Assembly (NCBI RefSeq): GCF_049347105.1
Contig: NZ_CP186334.1
Span: 3,286,001-3,350,000 of the forward strand
Length of the DNA stretch: 64,000 nt
From: Gaoshiqia hydrogeniformans
GTDB taxonomy: Bacteria > Bacteroidota > Bacteroidia > Bacteroidales > Prolixibacteraceae
Direction of reading: 5' to 3'
Every line of letters starts with the position of its first letter. The first letter of the stretch is position 1. This document shows, in pieces, positions 8,625 through 17,733 of the stretch. The position numbers and the translations under genes are program-made. A model generated the notes under the pieces. It made no database searches, was not told the DNA's origin, and worked only from the letters and a program-made list of their open reading frames with translations.

Positions 8625-10460
8625 ATGAAAAAATTAACAATTATACTTTTGGTTCTTGGGCTTGTAGGTTTGTCTTCCTGTGAAGATATGTTCCTCGAAA
8701 AGCCTGATACAACGGGGACTGTCGATTTGAACGAAGTTTACAGTTCCTCAAAGAATGCCGAGGCTGCTCTATGGTCGTGTTATCGAAATGTATTATTGCA
8801 TGGATGGCCTGGTGGTTGGGGTGTTGGACATGGTGCTTTGGCTTCAATTAGTGGTGAGCGTTCCCGCGGCTACTCATGGCACGGAACCTACAATATTGCC
8901 GCAACTGGCCTCTCTGTTAATGGCACAGATGGTTCGGATGGCGGTTCTGATCACTATGGAAATAACTGGAGCTACATCCGGGCATGTTCGCTGGTTAAAG
9001 AGAATATCGATATGGTGCCTGATATGACGAGTGAAATGAAAGGTTACATCAAGGCTGAAGCAACCGGTTTAATCGCCTACCGATACATAGGCATGTTTTA
9101 TCGATATGGCGGACTTCCCATTGTTCGTAAATCTTTTCAGGCTACCGACGACTTAAAAATTGGCAGATCATCTCTTCAGGAAACGCTTGATTATATCATT
9201 GAGCTTTGCGATGAGGCTTACAACGGATTACCGGCAGGTAATTGGGCCGCTGCCCAAACTGGACGTCTGACACGAGGAGCCGTGCTGGCCATGAAAGCAA
9301 GAGCATTAATGTTTGCTGCCCGTCCGTTGTTTAATAGCAGTACGCCCTATCTGACCAATGGGTCTGATAATAATCTGGTTTGTTTTGGAAATCAAGATGC
9401 TACCCGTTGGCAGGAGGCAATTACCGCAAATGAAGCGGTGTTGTCGTGGGCAGGAGCAAATGGTTATGCGTTAATTAATACCGGCGGAGCTCCTGCTGGA
9501 CAGCCCAATCCGAATGCGTTAGACGATTACGGAAAAGCAACTTCAACTCCGGCTAACCAGGAAGTTCTTCTGGCTTATAAATGTAACACCAGCAACCAGT
9601 ATGAATGGCCTGCAAGCGCAATCTTCTATTATTTAAACACGTCACCTAACTGGACCAATAATCGTTGGGATACTGATTTGGTAGGATTATTAACCAATTT
9701 CCTGGAAATCTATTATAAAAATGACGGCAACAATCAGGAATGGCCTCAAATTGGAGAATCAACACCGCGAGGAGCCAGCGATTGGCTTGAGAAAATTCCG
9801 CAAATGGAAGCCCGTTGCCTGGCTGACAATATTTTACCCGGATTTGATGCGTTTAATAACCCCGGTGTATATAATTACAGTGCACAAGGATGGGGTAGGA
9901 CATGTATGAACTCCGGAAAAGAAACCAGTTTCCCCAATGCGATTGGGTCGGGACGGGGATGCGGGTTTCCGGTCAAATTTTATTATCATGCCGAATCCCG
10001 CGTTTGGTTCGAACCTCCTTTGTTCCGTTTAGCTGAAACCTATCTGAATTTGGCCGAGGCATACAATGAAACAGGAAATTCTGTAAAGGCCCTCGAAAAT
10101 CTGAATAAAGTACATAATCGTGCCGGCTTACCTGCTGTAACCGAAACCGGTAAAGATAAACTCCGAGAGGTTATACAACGGGAAAAAGCAATTGAGTTTT
10201 ATAATGAGAACCACCGCTACTACGATGTGAAACACTGGAAACACAAAGACATTGCCAATGGCATTATTGGAGGTCAAATGCGTGAGCTGCAATTTAAAAT
10301 CAAAGCGAGCGCCAGTGGAAGTAACAATCTTGCCGTGAATTTGGAATCATACTGGGATGCCGTGTCTTACACTGCGTTCTGGAGTCCGAGAATGTATCTG
10401 GAACCGATTCCTCAGTCAGAGGTCAATAAGGGGATTTCTGTTCAAAACCCCGGTTATTAA
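8625..10460 (+). CDS. SusD/RagB-family glycan-binding lipoprotein (first pair)
   Basis: The protein is 611 aa with a lipoprotein signal (GLSSCEDMFLEKP; lipidated Cys near residue 19). The N-terminal segment after the Cys, with EDMFLEKP, is the usual SusD start. The C-terminal half has the SusD/RagB signature (FRLAETYLNLAEAYNETG, then NKVHNRAGLPAV and REKAIEFYNENHRYYDVKHWK). It forms the lid over the SusC barrel and captures glycan at the cell surface. The tight spacing to the upstream susC and to the second susC 41 bp downstream indicates one operon. Confidence 0.94.
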   Translation: MKKLTIILLVLGLVGLSSCEDMFLEKPDTTGTVDLNEVYSSSKNAEAALWSCYRNVLLHGWPGGWGVGHGALASISGERSRGYSWHGTYNIAATGLSVNGTDGSDGGSDHYGNNWSYIRACSLVKENIDMVPDMTSEMKGYIKAEATGLIAYRYIGMFYRYGGLPIVRKSFQATDDLKIGRSSLQETLDYIIELCDEAYNGLPAGNWAAAQTGRLTRGAVLAMKARALMFAARPLFNSSTPYLTNGSDNNLVCFGNQDATRWQEAITANEAVLSWAGANGYALINTGGAPAGQPNPNALDDYGKATSTPANQEVLLAYKCNTSNQYEWPASAIFYYLNTSPNWTNNRWDTDLVGLLTNFLEIYYKNDGNNQEWPQIGESTPRGASDWLEKIPQMEARCLADNILPGFDAFNNPGVYNYSAQGWGRTCMNSGKETSFPNAIGSGRGCGFPVKFYYHAESRVWFEPPLFRLAETYLNLAEAYNETGNSVKALENLNKVHNRAGLPAVTETGKDKLREVIQREKAIEFYNENHRYYDVKHWKHKDIANGIIGGQMRELQFKIKASASGSNNLAVNLESYWDAVSYTAFWSPRMYLEPIPQSEVNKGISVQNPGY

Positions 10461-10501
10461 CCGGTTAAAGTAGTTTATTACTTAAGATGAATGAAATGTA
10501 T

Positions 10502-13375
10502 ATGAAGAAACTAAATATTTTCAGAGGAGTCCTTCTGGCAGGAGTACTCTCCATATTTGCTTGTGCCGGATTGGCTCAGGAGCTGGTCTCTGTAACTGAT
10601 TCCGTAACAACGAATGCGTCTGTTCCCGGCCTGTTATTTTCTGTTGATCCCAATAGGCATACATCTGCGGTATCAACGGTAGTTGGAACTGATCTATACA
10701 AAACACCTGCATCGAATCTTTCCAATACCTTTCCCGGGTTGTTGTCAGGATTAACGGTGTTGCAAGGTTCAGGTGAAGTTGGAAACAACAATGCCAGCTG
10801 GTTGATCCGTGGTATTGGGAGCTATGGTGTTGGAGGGTTTAATGTAGCTAAAATTTTTGTAGATGGCTTTGAAGTAAACTCCAATTACATGGTTTATCTT
10901 TCACCAACCGAAATTGAGAGCGTTTCTATTCTTAAGGATGCTGCTGCACTCGCTGCTTTTGGTGAGAGGGGAGCCAATGGAGTCATATGGATTGAAACAA
11001 AACGAGGCAAAGTAGGTCCCTCAACAGTGACTGCTCAAGTAAGGTACGGATCACAGTCTCCGGTAGAGATTAATAAACCACTTGGTTCATATAAGTTTGC
11101 ATCGCTATACAACCAGGCTGTGAGTAATGATAACGGGATATGGTCGCCGGTTTATTCCGATGAACAACTTTCTAACTATCAGAATGGTCAAGGGATTGAT
11201 GTTGATTGGTATGACCAGGTCTTCAAAAATTCAGGTTCATTCGTTGATGGCGACATTACCTTCAACGGAGGTAGTGAACAGGCTCGTTATAATGTGACAA
11301 TGGGATATATTGATCATGCGGGACTATATGATGTTAATAATACCGATGAAACTTCCAACCTGAAATATTCGCGGTATAATGTACGTGCAAACCTTGATTT
11401 CAAATTATTGGAGATTTTTGAAGCCCGGGTTGATTTGGGGGGGCGTATCGAGCGTCGCAAACGTCCAAATTTTGGCACTTCAGATCTTATGTCTGTGTTG
11501 TCAAGATATCCCTCCAATATTTATAATGTTTTTGATGATCAGGAACAGGAACATTATTCGGGAACCGCTATTTACAGAAACAACCCGGTTGCTTCTATCC
11601 GCGGACTCGGATGGTATTCTAACCAATCGCGTATTCTGCAAGGTAACTTTTCGTTGAAAGAAAAACTGGACATTATAACCCCGGGGCTTTATTTAAAGCA
11701 AGCGTTTTCATTTAATGCTTACACGTTGAGTACCTACAGTAAAACAAAGAATTATGCCCGTTATCATCATGGCGAAACAACCACGACCGATGAAACTACT
11801 TCGATTACAGCTAGTGGCTATGGATCTGCCGGGATGGAGGATTGGAAACAGGGAACGATTACCTTAGGTTATGATCAGGAATTTGGCAAACATGTTATTT
11901 CTTCTGCTGTTAATTTTCATGCGTCTGCTTATAATGGCGATGGTTATTTTTCTTACAAATATCGTTACGTGAACTATAATGGAAAGATGAATTATAGTTA
12001 TGATAACCGTTATGCAGGCGAGCTGTCTTTTTCATATTTTGGAAATGATTCGTATGCTAAAGGTAGCCAGTGGGCTCTTTATCCGGCAATATCAGGAGCC
12101 TGGATTATTTCGAATGAAGATTTCATGGATGACTCAAATCGTATTGACTATTTGAAATTGAGGGCGTCGGTTGGTCGCACAGGTTCTTCCGATTCTAATG
12201 CTACAAGCGCTTTGTCGTCATTCTCTTCAAATGGCCGGTTTTTATTTAAAGAATATTTTACATCCAGTTATGTTGGCTCATTTTATACCGGAGCATCATC
12301 CGGGACATGGCAAAGTACATTGGTTCCGATGTTTATTTCAAATTTCAATACGCATGCAGAAAGAAGTACAAAATATAACTTAGGCGTTGACGCATCTGTA
12401 TTCGGGAATTTGAATGTGACCGCCGATGCTTACCTGGATAAACGGACAGATATTTTGACCCTTGATAACTCATTGATGGAGTACTACGGTAAAAACTACT
12501 ACTTCTCAAATATTGGCGAAATGACCAGCAAGGGATTTGAAGTCAGCGCTATATGGAACGGCCAGCTTGGTGGATTTTCGTATGCGTTAAACGGCATGGT
12601 TTCATATAATACCAATAACATTGATTACATGGCTGAAGTGGCTCCCGCTCACGGTTATAATGCAAGAACAGGTCGTCCGTTTGGCACCTTTATCGGACTT
12701 GTGGCAGATGGCTTCTATGATGTTACTGATTTTAATACTGACGGGTCATTGGTTGACGGAATTTCTACGCCGGCTTTTGGCGCTGTTCAGCCAGGAGATA
12801 TCAGGTACAAGGATCTTGACAATAACGGGATGGTCGATCAAAACGATGTCACTTCAATTGGAAAATCAATTTATCCGGAATGGACATATGCTTTCGGCGG
12901 CTCTGCCGAATTTAAAGGTTTCGATCTCAGTATTTTGTTTCAGGGAATTGCAGGCGCGTCAGTTAATTTGCTGGATAACTGGAACCAGACTGTGGCATTT
13001 GTAGATAACGGGAATGCTTATCCAATTGCCGGGGGCGCTTGGGCATATTACCCCGAAAAAAATATTGATACCCGAAGTGCAGCCACTTATCCAAGGCTTA
13101 CGACACAGAGTAACGCCAATAATTACCGAACGAGTTCATTCTGGATTAAAAACCGGGATTTCCTGAAAGTACGCAATATTGAAGTAGGCTATAACTTTTC
13201 AAAAAACAAGAGCTTGAATCTGGATGGCATAAAAAATCTGCGAATTTATGTTAACGCCACAAACCCGTTCACTTGGAGCAAATTGCTTGACGAATATAAA
13301 ATGGATCCGGAAAGTATTTATGGCGGTTATCCATCGGTTAAATCTATTAATGCAGGCGTCACATTAACTTTCTAA
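10502..13375 (+). CDS. SusC-like TonB-dependent receptor lacking the N-terminal regulatory-like domain (second pair)
   Basis: The protein is about 957 aa from the ATG at 10502. Another in-frame ATG lies at 10487, but the MKKLNIFRG signal peptide fits the later start better. After the signal (cleavage near FACAGLAQ) there is only a short linker. The plug domain follows directly (WLIRGIGSYG, IFVDGFEV, SILKDAAALAAFGERGANGV), then the barrel up to the terminal Phe (VTLTF). The carboxypeptidase-regulatory-like domain seen in the first SusC is absent, which explains the shorter length. It partners with the SusD-like protein 19 bp downstream. Two different SusC/D pairs in one locus usually mean two sizes or decorations of substrate; that reading is inference. 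Confidence 0.92.
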   Translation: MKKLNIFRGVLLAGVLSIFACAGLAQELVSVTDSVTTNASVPGLLFSVDPNRHTSAVSTVVGTDLYKTPASNLSNTFPGLLSGLTVLQGSGEVGNNNASWLIRGIGSYGVGGFNVAKIFVDGFEVNSNYMVYLSPTEIESVSILKDAAALAAFGERGANGVIWIETKRGKVGPSTVTAQVRYGSQSPVEINKPLGSYKFASLYNQAVSNDNGIWSPVYSDEQLSNYQNGQGIDVDWYDQVFKNSGSFVDGDITFNGGSEQARYNVTMGYIDHAGLYDVNNTDETSNLKYSRYNVRANLDFKLLEIFEARVDLGGRIERRKRPNFGTSDLMSVLSRYPSNIYNVFDDQEQEHYSGTAIYRNNPVASIRGLGWYSNQSRILQGNFSLKEKLDIITPGLYLKQAFSFNAYTLSTYSKTKNYARYHHGETTTTDETTSITASGYGSAGMEDWKQGTITLGYDQEFGKHVISSAVNFHASAYNGDGYFSYKYRYVNYNGKMNYSYDNRYAGELSFSYFGNDSYAKGSQWALYPAISGAWIISNEDFMDDSNRIDYLKLRASVGRTGSSDSNATSALSSFSSNGRFLFKEYFTSSYVGSFYTGASSGTWQSTLVPMFISNFNTHAERSTKYNLGVDASVFGNLNVTADAYLDKRTDILTLDNSLMEYYGKNYYFSNIGEMTSKGFEVSAIWNGQLGGFSYALNGMVSYNTNNIDYMAEVAPAHGYNARTGRPFGTFIGLVADGFYDVTDFNTDGSLVDGISTPAFGAVQPGDIRYKDLDNNGMVDQNDVTSIGKSIYPEWTYAFGGSAEFKGFDLSILFQGIAGASVNLLDNWNQTVAFVDNGNAYPIAGGAWAYYPEKNIDTRSAATYPRLTTQSNANNYRTSSFWIKNRDFLKVRNIEVGYNFSKNKSLNLDGIKNLRIYVNATNPFTWSKLLDEYKMDPESIYGGYPSVKSINAGVTLTF

Positions 13376-13394
13376 CCATTAAACTGATAGAACT

Positions 13395-15068
13395 ATGAAT
13401 TTAAAATATCTAAAAAGATCATTGTTCATTTTGGCAGGGCTGTCTATATTGTCCGGCTGCGACGAATTTTTGGATACAAGTTTGGATCGAAACCAAACAG
13501 CAGAAACCATAGCAACCAACCGGAGTACCCTGTGGAATTTTGGCAATGCATTTTATTCGCCAATAACTTACGGCTTCTCAATCATTGACGGTAATATTTT
13601 TGCGTCCGCATCCGATGAAGCCCAACAAACGGATGTTTCCTCCAATGTGGTCTATTTTAATAAAGGAATTATCAATGAGAGCATTAACCCATTGTTTTAC
13701 CTGTATCAGAATTATTATGAAGGAATTAGGGCGGCTAATTATTTCCTCGATTATGTGAAAGATGGAAAAGGCGAAGCGTTACTGGCGCTTAACCGAAATA
13801 TTGAAACTGATATTTATTCTTATGAACGCGATGTTAACTCGTTGAACTGGTATATTGCGGAAGCTCATATTGCCCGTGCCTATTATTATGCAGAATTGAT
13901 TAAAATGTATGGTGGTGTTCCTATTGTTGAAAAGACCATCGAGCAAGCAGGAGGTGAAAAAGTGACCCGATCGGATTATGATGATGTCGTTGATTATATT
14001 GTTGATGAGATTGATACCTATAAAGGGCAATTGTCCGTCAACTGGAATGACTATGCCGACAGGAACGGACGTTTTACACTGGGCGTCGCCTTGGCAGTTA
14101 AGTCTCGGGTGTTACTTTATGCTGCCAGCCCTTTGCATAATACGAATGGCGATGTTGAGAAATGGAAAAAAGCGGCCAAGGCTGCTCACGACCTGATCGA
14201 TAATGTAAACCTGAGTTATTCGCTTGCAGGCAATTACCGCGACTATTTTGTCGGGAGTAACCCGCTTATAAATAATGAAACAATTTATGCTGTACGCAGG
14301 GCAAATTCAAATACGATGGAAGTAAATAATTATCCAATTGCAACAGCAGGCGGATATAGCGGAGTGACTCCTTCCCAAAACCTGGTTTCGGCATATGAAT
14401 ATATTGGCGTTCCTGATCCGGCTAACCCGTATGCAAACCGCGATCCAAGACTTGCTGCCTCTATCGTAACGAATGGAAGCTCCTGGAATGGCCGGGTTAT
14501 TGATCAAACTACAGGCGGCGCTGATGATATGTCGAACGCTAATGCCAGCCGTACCGGATATTATCTCAAAAAATTCCTGACTGATGGTTTAAACTTGGTT
14601 CAGGGCCAGACAGCTCAACACAACTGGATTGCCTACCGTTATGGCGAGATATTGCTCAATTACGCAGAAGCAATGAATGAAGCATATGGACCGACAGCCG
14701 TTCCGTCAGAGTTTACCATGTCGGCAAAGGATGCCCTTCAGCTTGTGCGGGATCGTGCAAGTGTGAACTTGCCTGCGATACCAGCAGATACGAAAGAAGA
14801 TTTTCGTGCCGCAGTAAAACACGAACGTCGAATTGAGTTGGCTTTTGAAGATCATCGGTATTGGGACTTGCTCAGATGGAAAGATGCCGAACAAGTCCTT
14901 AATCAGCCAATTAAAGGGGTTAAAGTCATTAATAATGGTGGGAGTATCAGTTATCAGGAGTTTACAGTTACAGAACGTAAATTTCAGCAAAGAAATTATT
15001 ATCTGCCATTTCTTCGGTCTGAGATAGAAAACTCAAAAGGCACATTGACGCAAAATACAGGATATTAA
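13395..15068 (+). CDS. SusD/RagB-family glycan-binding lipoprotein (second pair)
   Basis: The protein is 557 aa with lipobox SILSGC followed by DEFLDTSLDRNQT, a typical SusD N terminus. The C-terminal half carries the family signature (YRYGEILLNYAEAMNEAYG, then LVRDRASVNLPAIP and HERRIELAFEDHRYWDLLRWK). It is the surface lid of the preceding SusC-like transporter. The sequence is quite different from the first SusD in the window, so the two pairs are not a recent duplication. Confidence 0.94.
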   Translation: MNLKYLKRSLFILAGLSILSGCDEFLDTSLDRNQTAETIATNRSTLWNFGNAFYSPITYGFSIIDGNIFASASDEAQQTDVSSNVVYFNKGIINESINPLFYLYQNYYEGIRAANYFLDYVKDGKGEALLALNRNIETDIYSYERDVNSLNWYIAEAHIARAYYYAELIKMYGGVPIVEKTIEQAGGEKVTRSDYDDVVDYIVDEIDTYKGQLSVNWNDYADRNGRFTLGVALAVKSRVLLYAASPLHNTNGDVEKWKKAAKAAHDLIDNVNLSYSLAGNYRDYFVGSNPLINNETIYAVRRANSNTMEVNNYPIATAGGYSGVTPSQNLVSAYEYIGVPDPANPYANRDPRLAASIVTNGSSWNGRVIDQTTGGADDMSNANASRTGYYLKKFLTDGLNLVQGQTAQHNWIAYRYGEILLNYAEAMNEAYGPTAVPSEFTMSAKDALQLVRDRASVNLPAIPADTKEDFRAAVKHERRIELAFEDHRYWDLLRWKDAEQVLNQPIKGVKVINNGGSISYQEFTVTERKFQQRNYYLPFLRSEIENSKGTLTQNTGY

Positions 15069-15091
15069 ATAAAAAAGAAAAAAAGATAGTT

Positions 15092-15640
15092 ATGAAAGTA
15101 AAAATAGTCTTGATGTTATTATTGATCCTTTCAATTTTTTCTGGTTGTCAGGAAGGTGACGGGGACCAGGATTATGGATTCGCATACATTTACATGCCCC
15201 AGGCAATGGTTTCCGGTGGATTGACGAATTACTATAATGTGCCATCAGGTGGTGGCGAATACACGTACAATTTTAAAATTCAGGATGGACAGTTAAATGT
15301 GATCCTGGGAGTTTTACGCTCAGGAAAACTTGCTGATGAAGCATATCGTGTCGATATCAATGCATCTGAAACGTCTGCAGATGTATTATCTGCTGTTGGT
15401 GGGCTTGCACTGCCAACTGCGATCTATTCGTTGCCACAAAATGTGAATGTTCCTTCAGGTAAGAGCGGAGAAACATTCTATCTGTCACTTGATGCTGATG
15501 CGTTAATGTCTGAGGCTTATGACGGGCAAAAACTTGTATTGACCATCGGGATAAGTAATCCGACCAATTTTGAATTAGCGGATGTGGGTACTTCTGTTGT
15601 GGTGATTATCGATGTTGATAATGTAAGAGAATTTATGTAG
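15092..15640 (+). CDS. Small surface lipoprotein, DUF1735-like
   Basis: The protein is 182 aa with lipobox IFSGCQ. After the Cys there is an acidic stretch (EGDGDQD), which resembles a surface-export signal. One beta-rich domain follows, containing AYIYMPQA and ending with VVVIIDVDNVREF. This resembles the DUF1735 (BT_3987-like N-terminal) domain that often follows SusD in polysaccharide loci. No catalytic residues are evident. It starts 24 bp after susD and is followed by a terminator-like hairpin, so it is probably the last gene of the transport operon. A role in glycan binding is inferred from context. Confidence 0.65.
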   Translation: MKVKIVLMLLLILSIFSGCQEGDGDQDYGFAYIYMPQAMVSGGLTNYYNVPSGGGEYTYNFKIQDGQLNVILGVLRSGKLADEAYRVDINASETSADVLSAVGGLALPTAIYSLPQNVNVPSGKSGETFYLSLDADALMSEAYDGQKLVLTIGISNPTNFELADVGTSVVVIIDVDNVREFM

Positions 15641-15663
15641 TATAAAAAATAAATTAAAGGTTT

Positions 15664-15731
15664 TCCTAAAGGGGTATTTAGTGCCTGTTTTATGCAGTTG
15701 AGCTGAAGGCCTTTTAGGAGAATTCTTTTTT
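15664..15731 (+). terminator. Terminator-like hairpin after the second SusC/D operon
   Basis: TCCTAAAGG at 15664-15672 can pair with CCTTTTAGGA at 15710-15719 with one bulged base. The loop is long (37 nt), and a run of seven T follows at 15725-15731. The long loop makes this a moderate rather than strong call. Confidence 0.45.
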
Positions 15732-15809
15732 ATAGATTCTAATTATCCATCAATCCGTTATAAACACGGAACTGTTGAATCTTTGTTTCTATATCAAAAT
15801 GAATTTTGA

Positions 15810-17465
15810 ATGAAGAAAAGAGTTTTATTTATTTTTCTGATCGTTTTTGCGGCTTCAAGGTTGCAGGCTCAAATCAATAAGGTGGAATTACTTTCAAAGA
15901 AAGTAGCTCAATATGATCGCGCTGATTTTTCAATAAGTTTAACCGGAACATGGGAAAACCCATATTTCCAGGAGCAGGTTGCACTCGATATGGCGCTTAC
16001 TTCCCCAAGTGGAAAAGAATTGGCGCTGCCATGTTTTTATGTATCTGGTGAAAGTAGAAAAATGTCGCAGTGGGCGGCACGTTTTACCCCACAGGAGCCA
16101 GGGAAATATCAGTGCCAATTTCGTTTCAGTGAAAATGGGGAGGTCATAGATGTTTCAGACAAATTTTATTTCGATTCGAAGCCTTCAAGACTGAAAGGCT
16201 TCCTCCACGTCAGGAACAATTGGATGCTTGAATTTGACAATGGTGTGCCTTTCAGAGGCGTAGCCTTAAACTTGTGTTGGGAATCGCGTACAAATGATGA
16301 CTCAAAATTCTTCAAAGAATTGCACGAGAAACACGAAAAATACAACTACGATTATCTGGTTCCATTATTTGCCAGAAACGGGGGAAATTTTTGCCGGGTA
16401 TGGATGTGTTCGTGGAATTTTCCGATCGACCGCAAAAACAATTTTAACAACCATCGGTATGTTTCGTCAGATGAGTATTTTAATCCAAGTGCAGTCGCAA
16501 AACTTGATCAGTTTGTTGAATTGTGTAAAAAAGAAAATGTGTACGTGATGCTTTGCATGGAGCAGGGCGATGTTCGGGCCGACCATAATTTCTTTGTTTC
16601 TGATGAGGCAAAAATCCGATATAAAAATCGGTTGCGCTACATTGTTGCCCGATGGGGGTACAGTCCCAATATTGCCATGTGGGAACTTTTTAACGAAATA
16701 GACAACATCCAATACCGGCAACAGGGGAAACCGATTCCTACGAAAGACATTGTGGCCTGGCATACCGAGATGAGTGAATATCTCCGGGAACTTGATCCTT
16801 TTCAGCACATCCGTACAACTTCAATTTCGCACCGCGATTTGGAAGGTTTGAATTCGATCCCCGGCATCGACATTAATCAGAAACACATCTACAAAAACAC
16901 ATCAGGTATTCCCGGAGAAATAGAGAAATATGAAAAAGAGTTTGGAAAACCTTACGTTATTGGCGAATTTGGTTATGAATGGGACTGGTCAAAGAATTTC
17001 GACGAGTTTGCTGATGGGATGGACTTCGATTTCAAACGGGGCTTATGGTATGGTTTGTTCACTTCAACCCCGGTAAGCCCGATGAGTTGGTGGTGGGAAT
17101 ATTTTGAAGATCGTAATTTAATCCCGTATTTCCGAGGAGTACGCGAGATAAACGACCTGATGTTAAAATCAGGGAATAGCGATTTCAAAAAATTAAACGT
17201 TTATGCGGAAGGTCTGGAAACCTATGGGGTACAGTGCGGCGAAATGGTGTTTGTGTATGTGCTTAATCAATCGGATGAAACGGTAACTTCTTCCATCCAT
17301 ATTGAAATGACCACGCCTGAAAAACTTAATCTAAAAAGTTTTCAGCCGTCTTCCCTTAAATCCGTTACTCAAAGAATCGTTGGTCAGTCAAATGGAGTTG
17401 TAGTTATAGGTAGTGGAAAAATAGATGCGAAGGAAGATTTGGTATTCATTTTATCAGGTAAATAA
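15810..17465 (+). CDS. GH5-like (clan GH-A) glycosidase with DUF5060 N-terminal domain, probable mannanase/mannosidase
   Basis: The protein is 551 aa with a signal peptide (residues 1-20, ending RLQAQ). Residues about 22-115 form a DUF5060-type beta-sandwich. About 125-460 is a TIM barrel of clan GH-A: FCRVWMCSW, acid/base Glu296 in ELFNEI, and nucleophile Glu386 in VIGEFG. A small C-terminal beta domain follows. No lipobox is seen, so a periplasmic location is likely. Its place between the SusC/D operon and the GH130-symporter-epimerase genes suggests that it trims imported manno-oligosaccharides. The exact GH5 subfamily cannot be fixed by eye. Confidence 0.8.
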   Translation: MKKRVLFIFLIVFAASRLQAQINKVELLSKKVAQYDRADFSISLTGTWENPYFQEQVALDMALTSPSGKELALPCFYVSGESRKMSQWAARFTPQEPGKYQCQFRFSENGEVIDVSDKFYFDSKPSRLKGFLHVRNNWMLEFDNGVPFRGVALNLCWESRTNDDSKFFKELHEKHEKYNYDYLVPLFARNGGNFCRVWMCSWNFPIDRKNNFNNHRYVSSDEYFNPSAVAKLDQFVELCKKENVYVMLCMEQGDVRADHNFFVSDEAKIRYKNRLRYIVARWGYSPNIAMWELFNEIDNIQYRQQGKPIPTKDIVAWHTEMSEYLRELDPFQHIRTTSISHRDLEGLNSIPGIDINQKHIYKNTSGIPGEIEKYEKEFGKPYVIGEFGYEWDWSKNFDEFADGMDFDFKRGLWYGLFTSTPVSPMSWWWEYFEDRNLIPYFRGVREINDLMLKSGNSDFKKLNVYAEGLETYGVQCGEMVFVYVLNQSDETVTSSIHIEMTTPEKLNLKSFQPSSLKSVTQRIVGQSNGVVVIGSGKIDAKEDLVFILSGK

Positions 17466-17542
17466 ATCGAGAGCCTTTTCAACGATCAGGTAAATGATCA
17501 CGAGGTGAGAACGAATCAATCAGGAACCATATTGGATATTTT

Positions 17543-17644
17543 ATGTCAAATTCTAATAATACCGAGAGCCGGGGTTATTCTAAAAGCTCATTTTTCGATT
17601 GGAATGTATTTATAAATGATAAAATAACATTAAAGTCAGGATAA
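17543..17644 (+). CDS. Possible 33-residue small ORF upstream of the GH130 gene
   Basis: An ATG at 17543 opens a 33-codon frame (begins MSNSNNTESRGYSKSS, ends ITLKSG). It stops at TAA 17642-17644, overlapping an ATG at 17644 by one base. That ATG is in frame with the GH130 gene but 30 codons before the start predicted from homology. The peptide resembles nothing I recognise. It could be a translated leader coupled to the longer GH130 form, or chance. Confidence 0.2.
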   Translation: MSNSNNTESRGYSKSSFFDWNVFINDKITLKSG

Positions 17645-17733
17645 TGAACCGTGTATTTTTGGCAGACCCGAAAATGAAAGAGATGATTGAAAATGAAGGT
17701 GAAAAGAAGCTTACAAATTTAGGAACAACGAAT

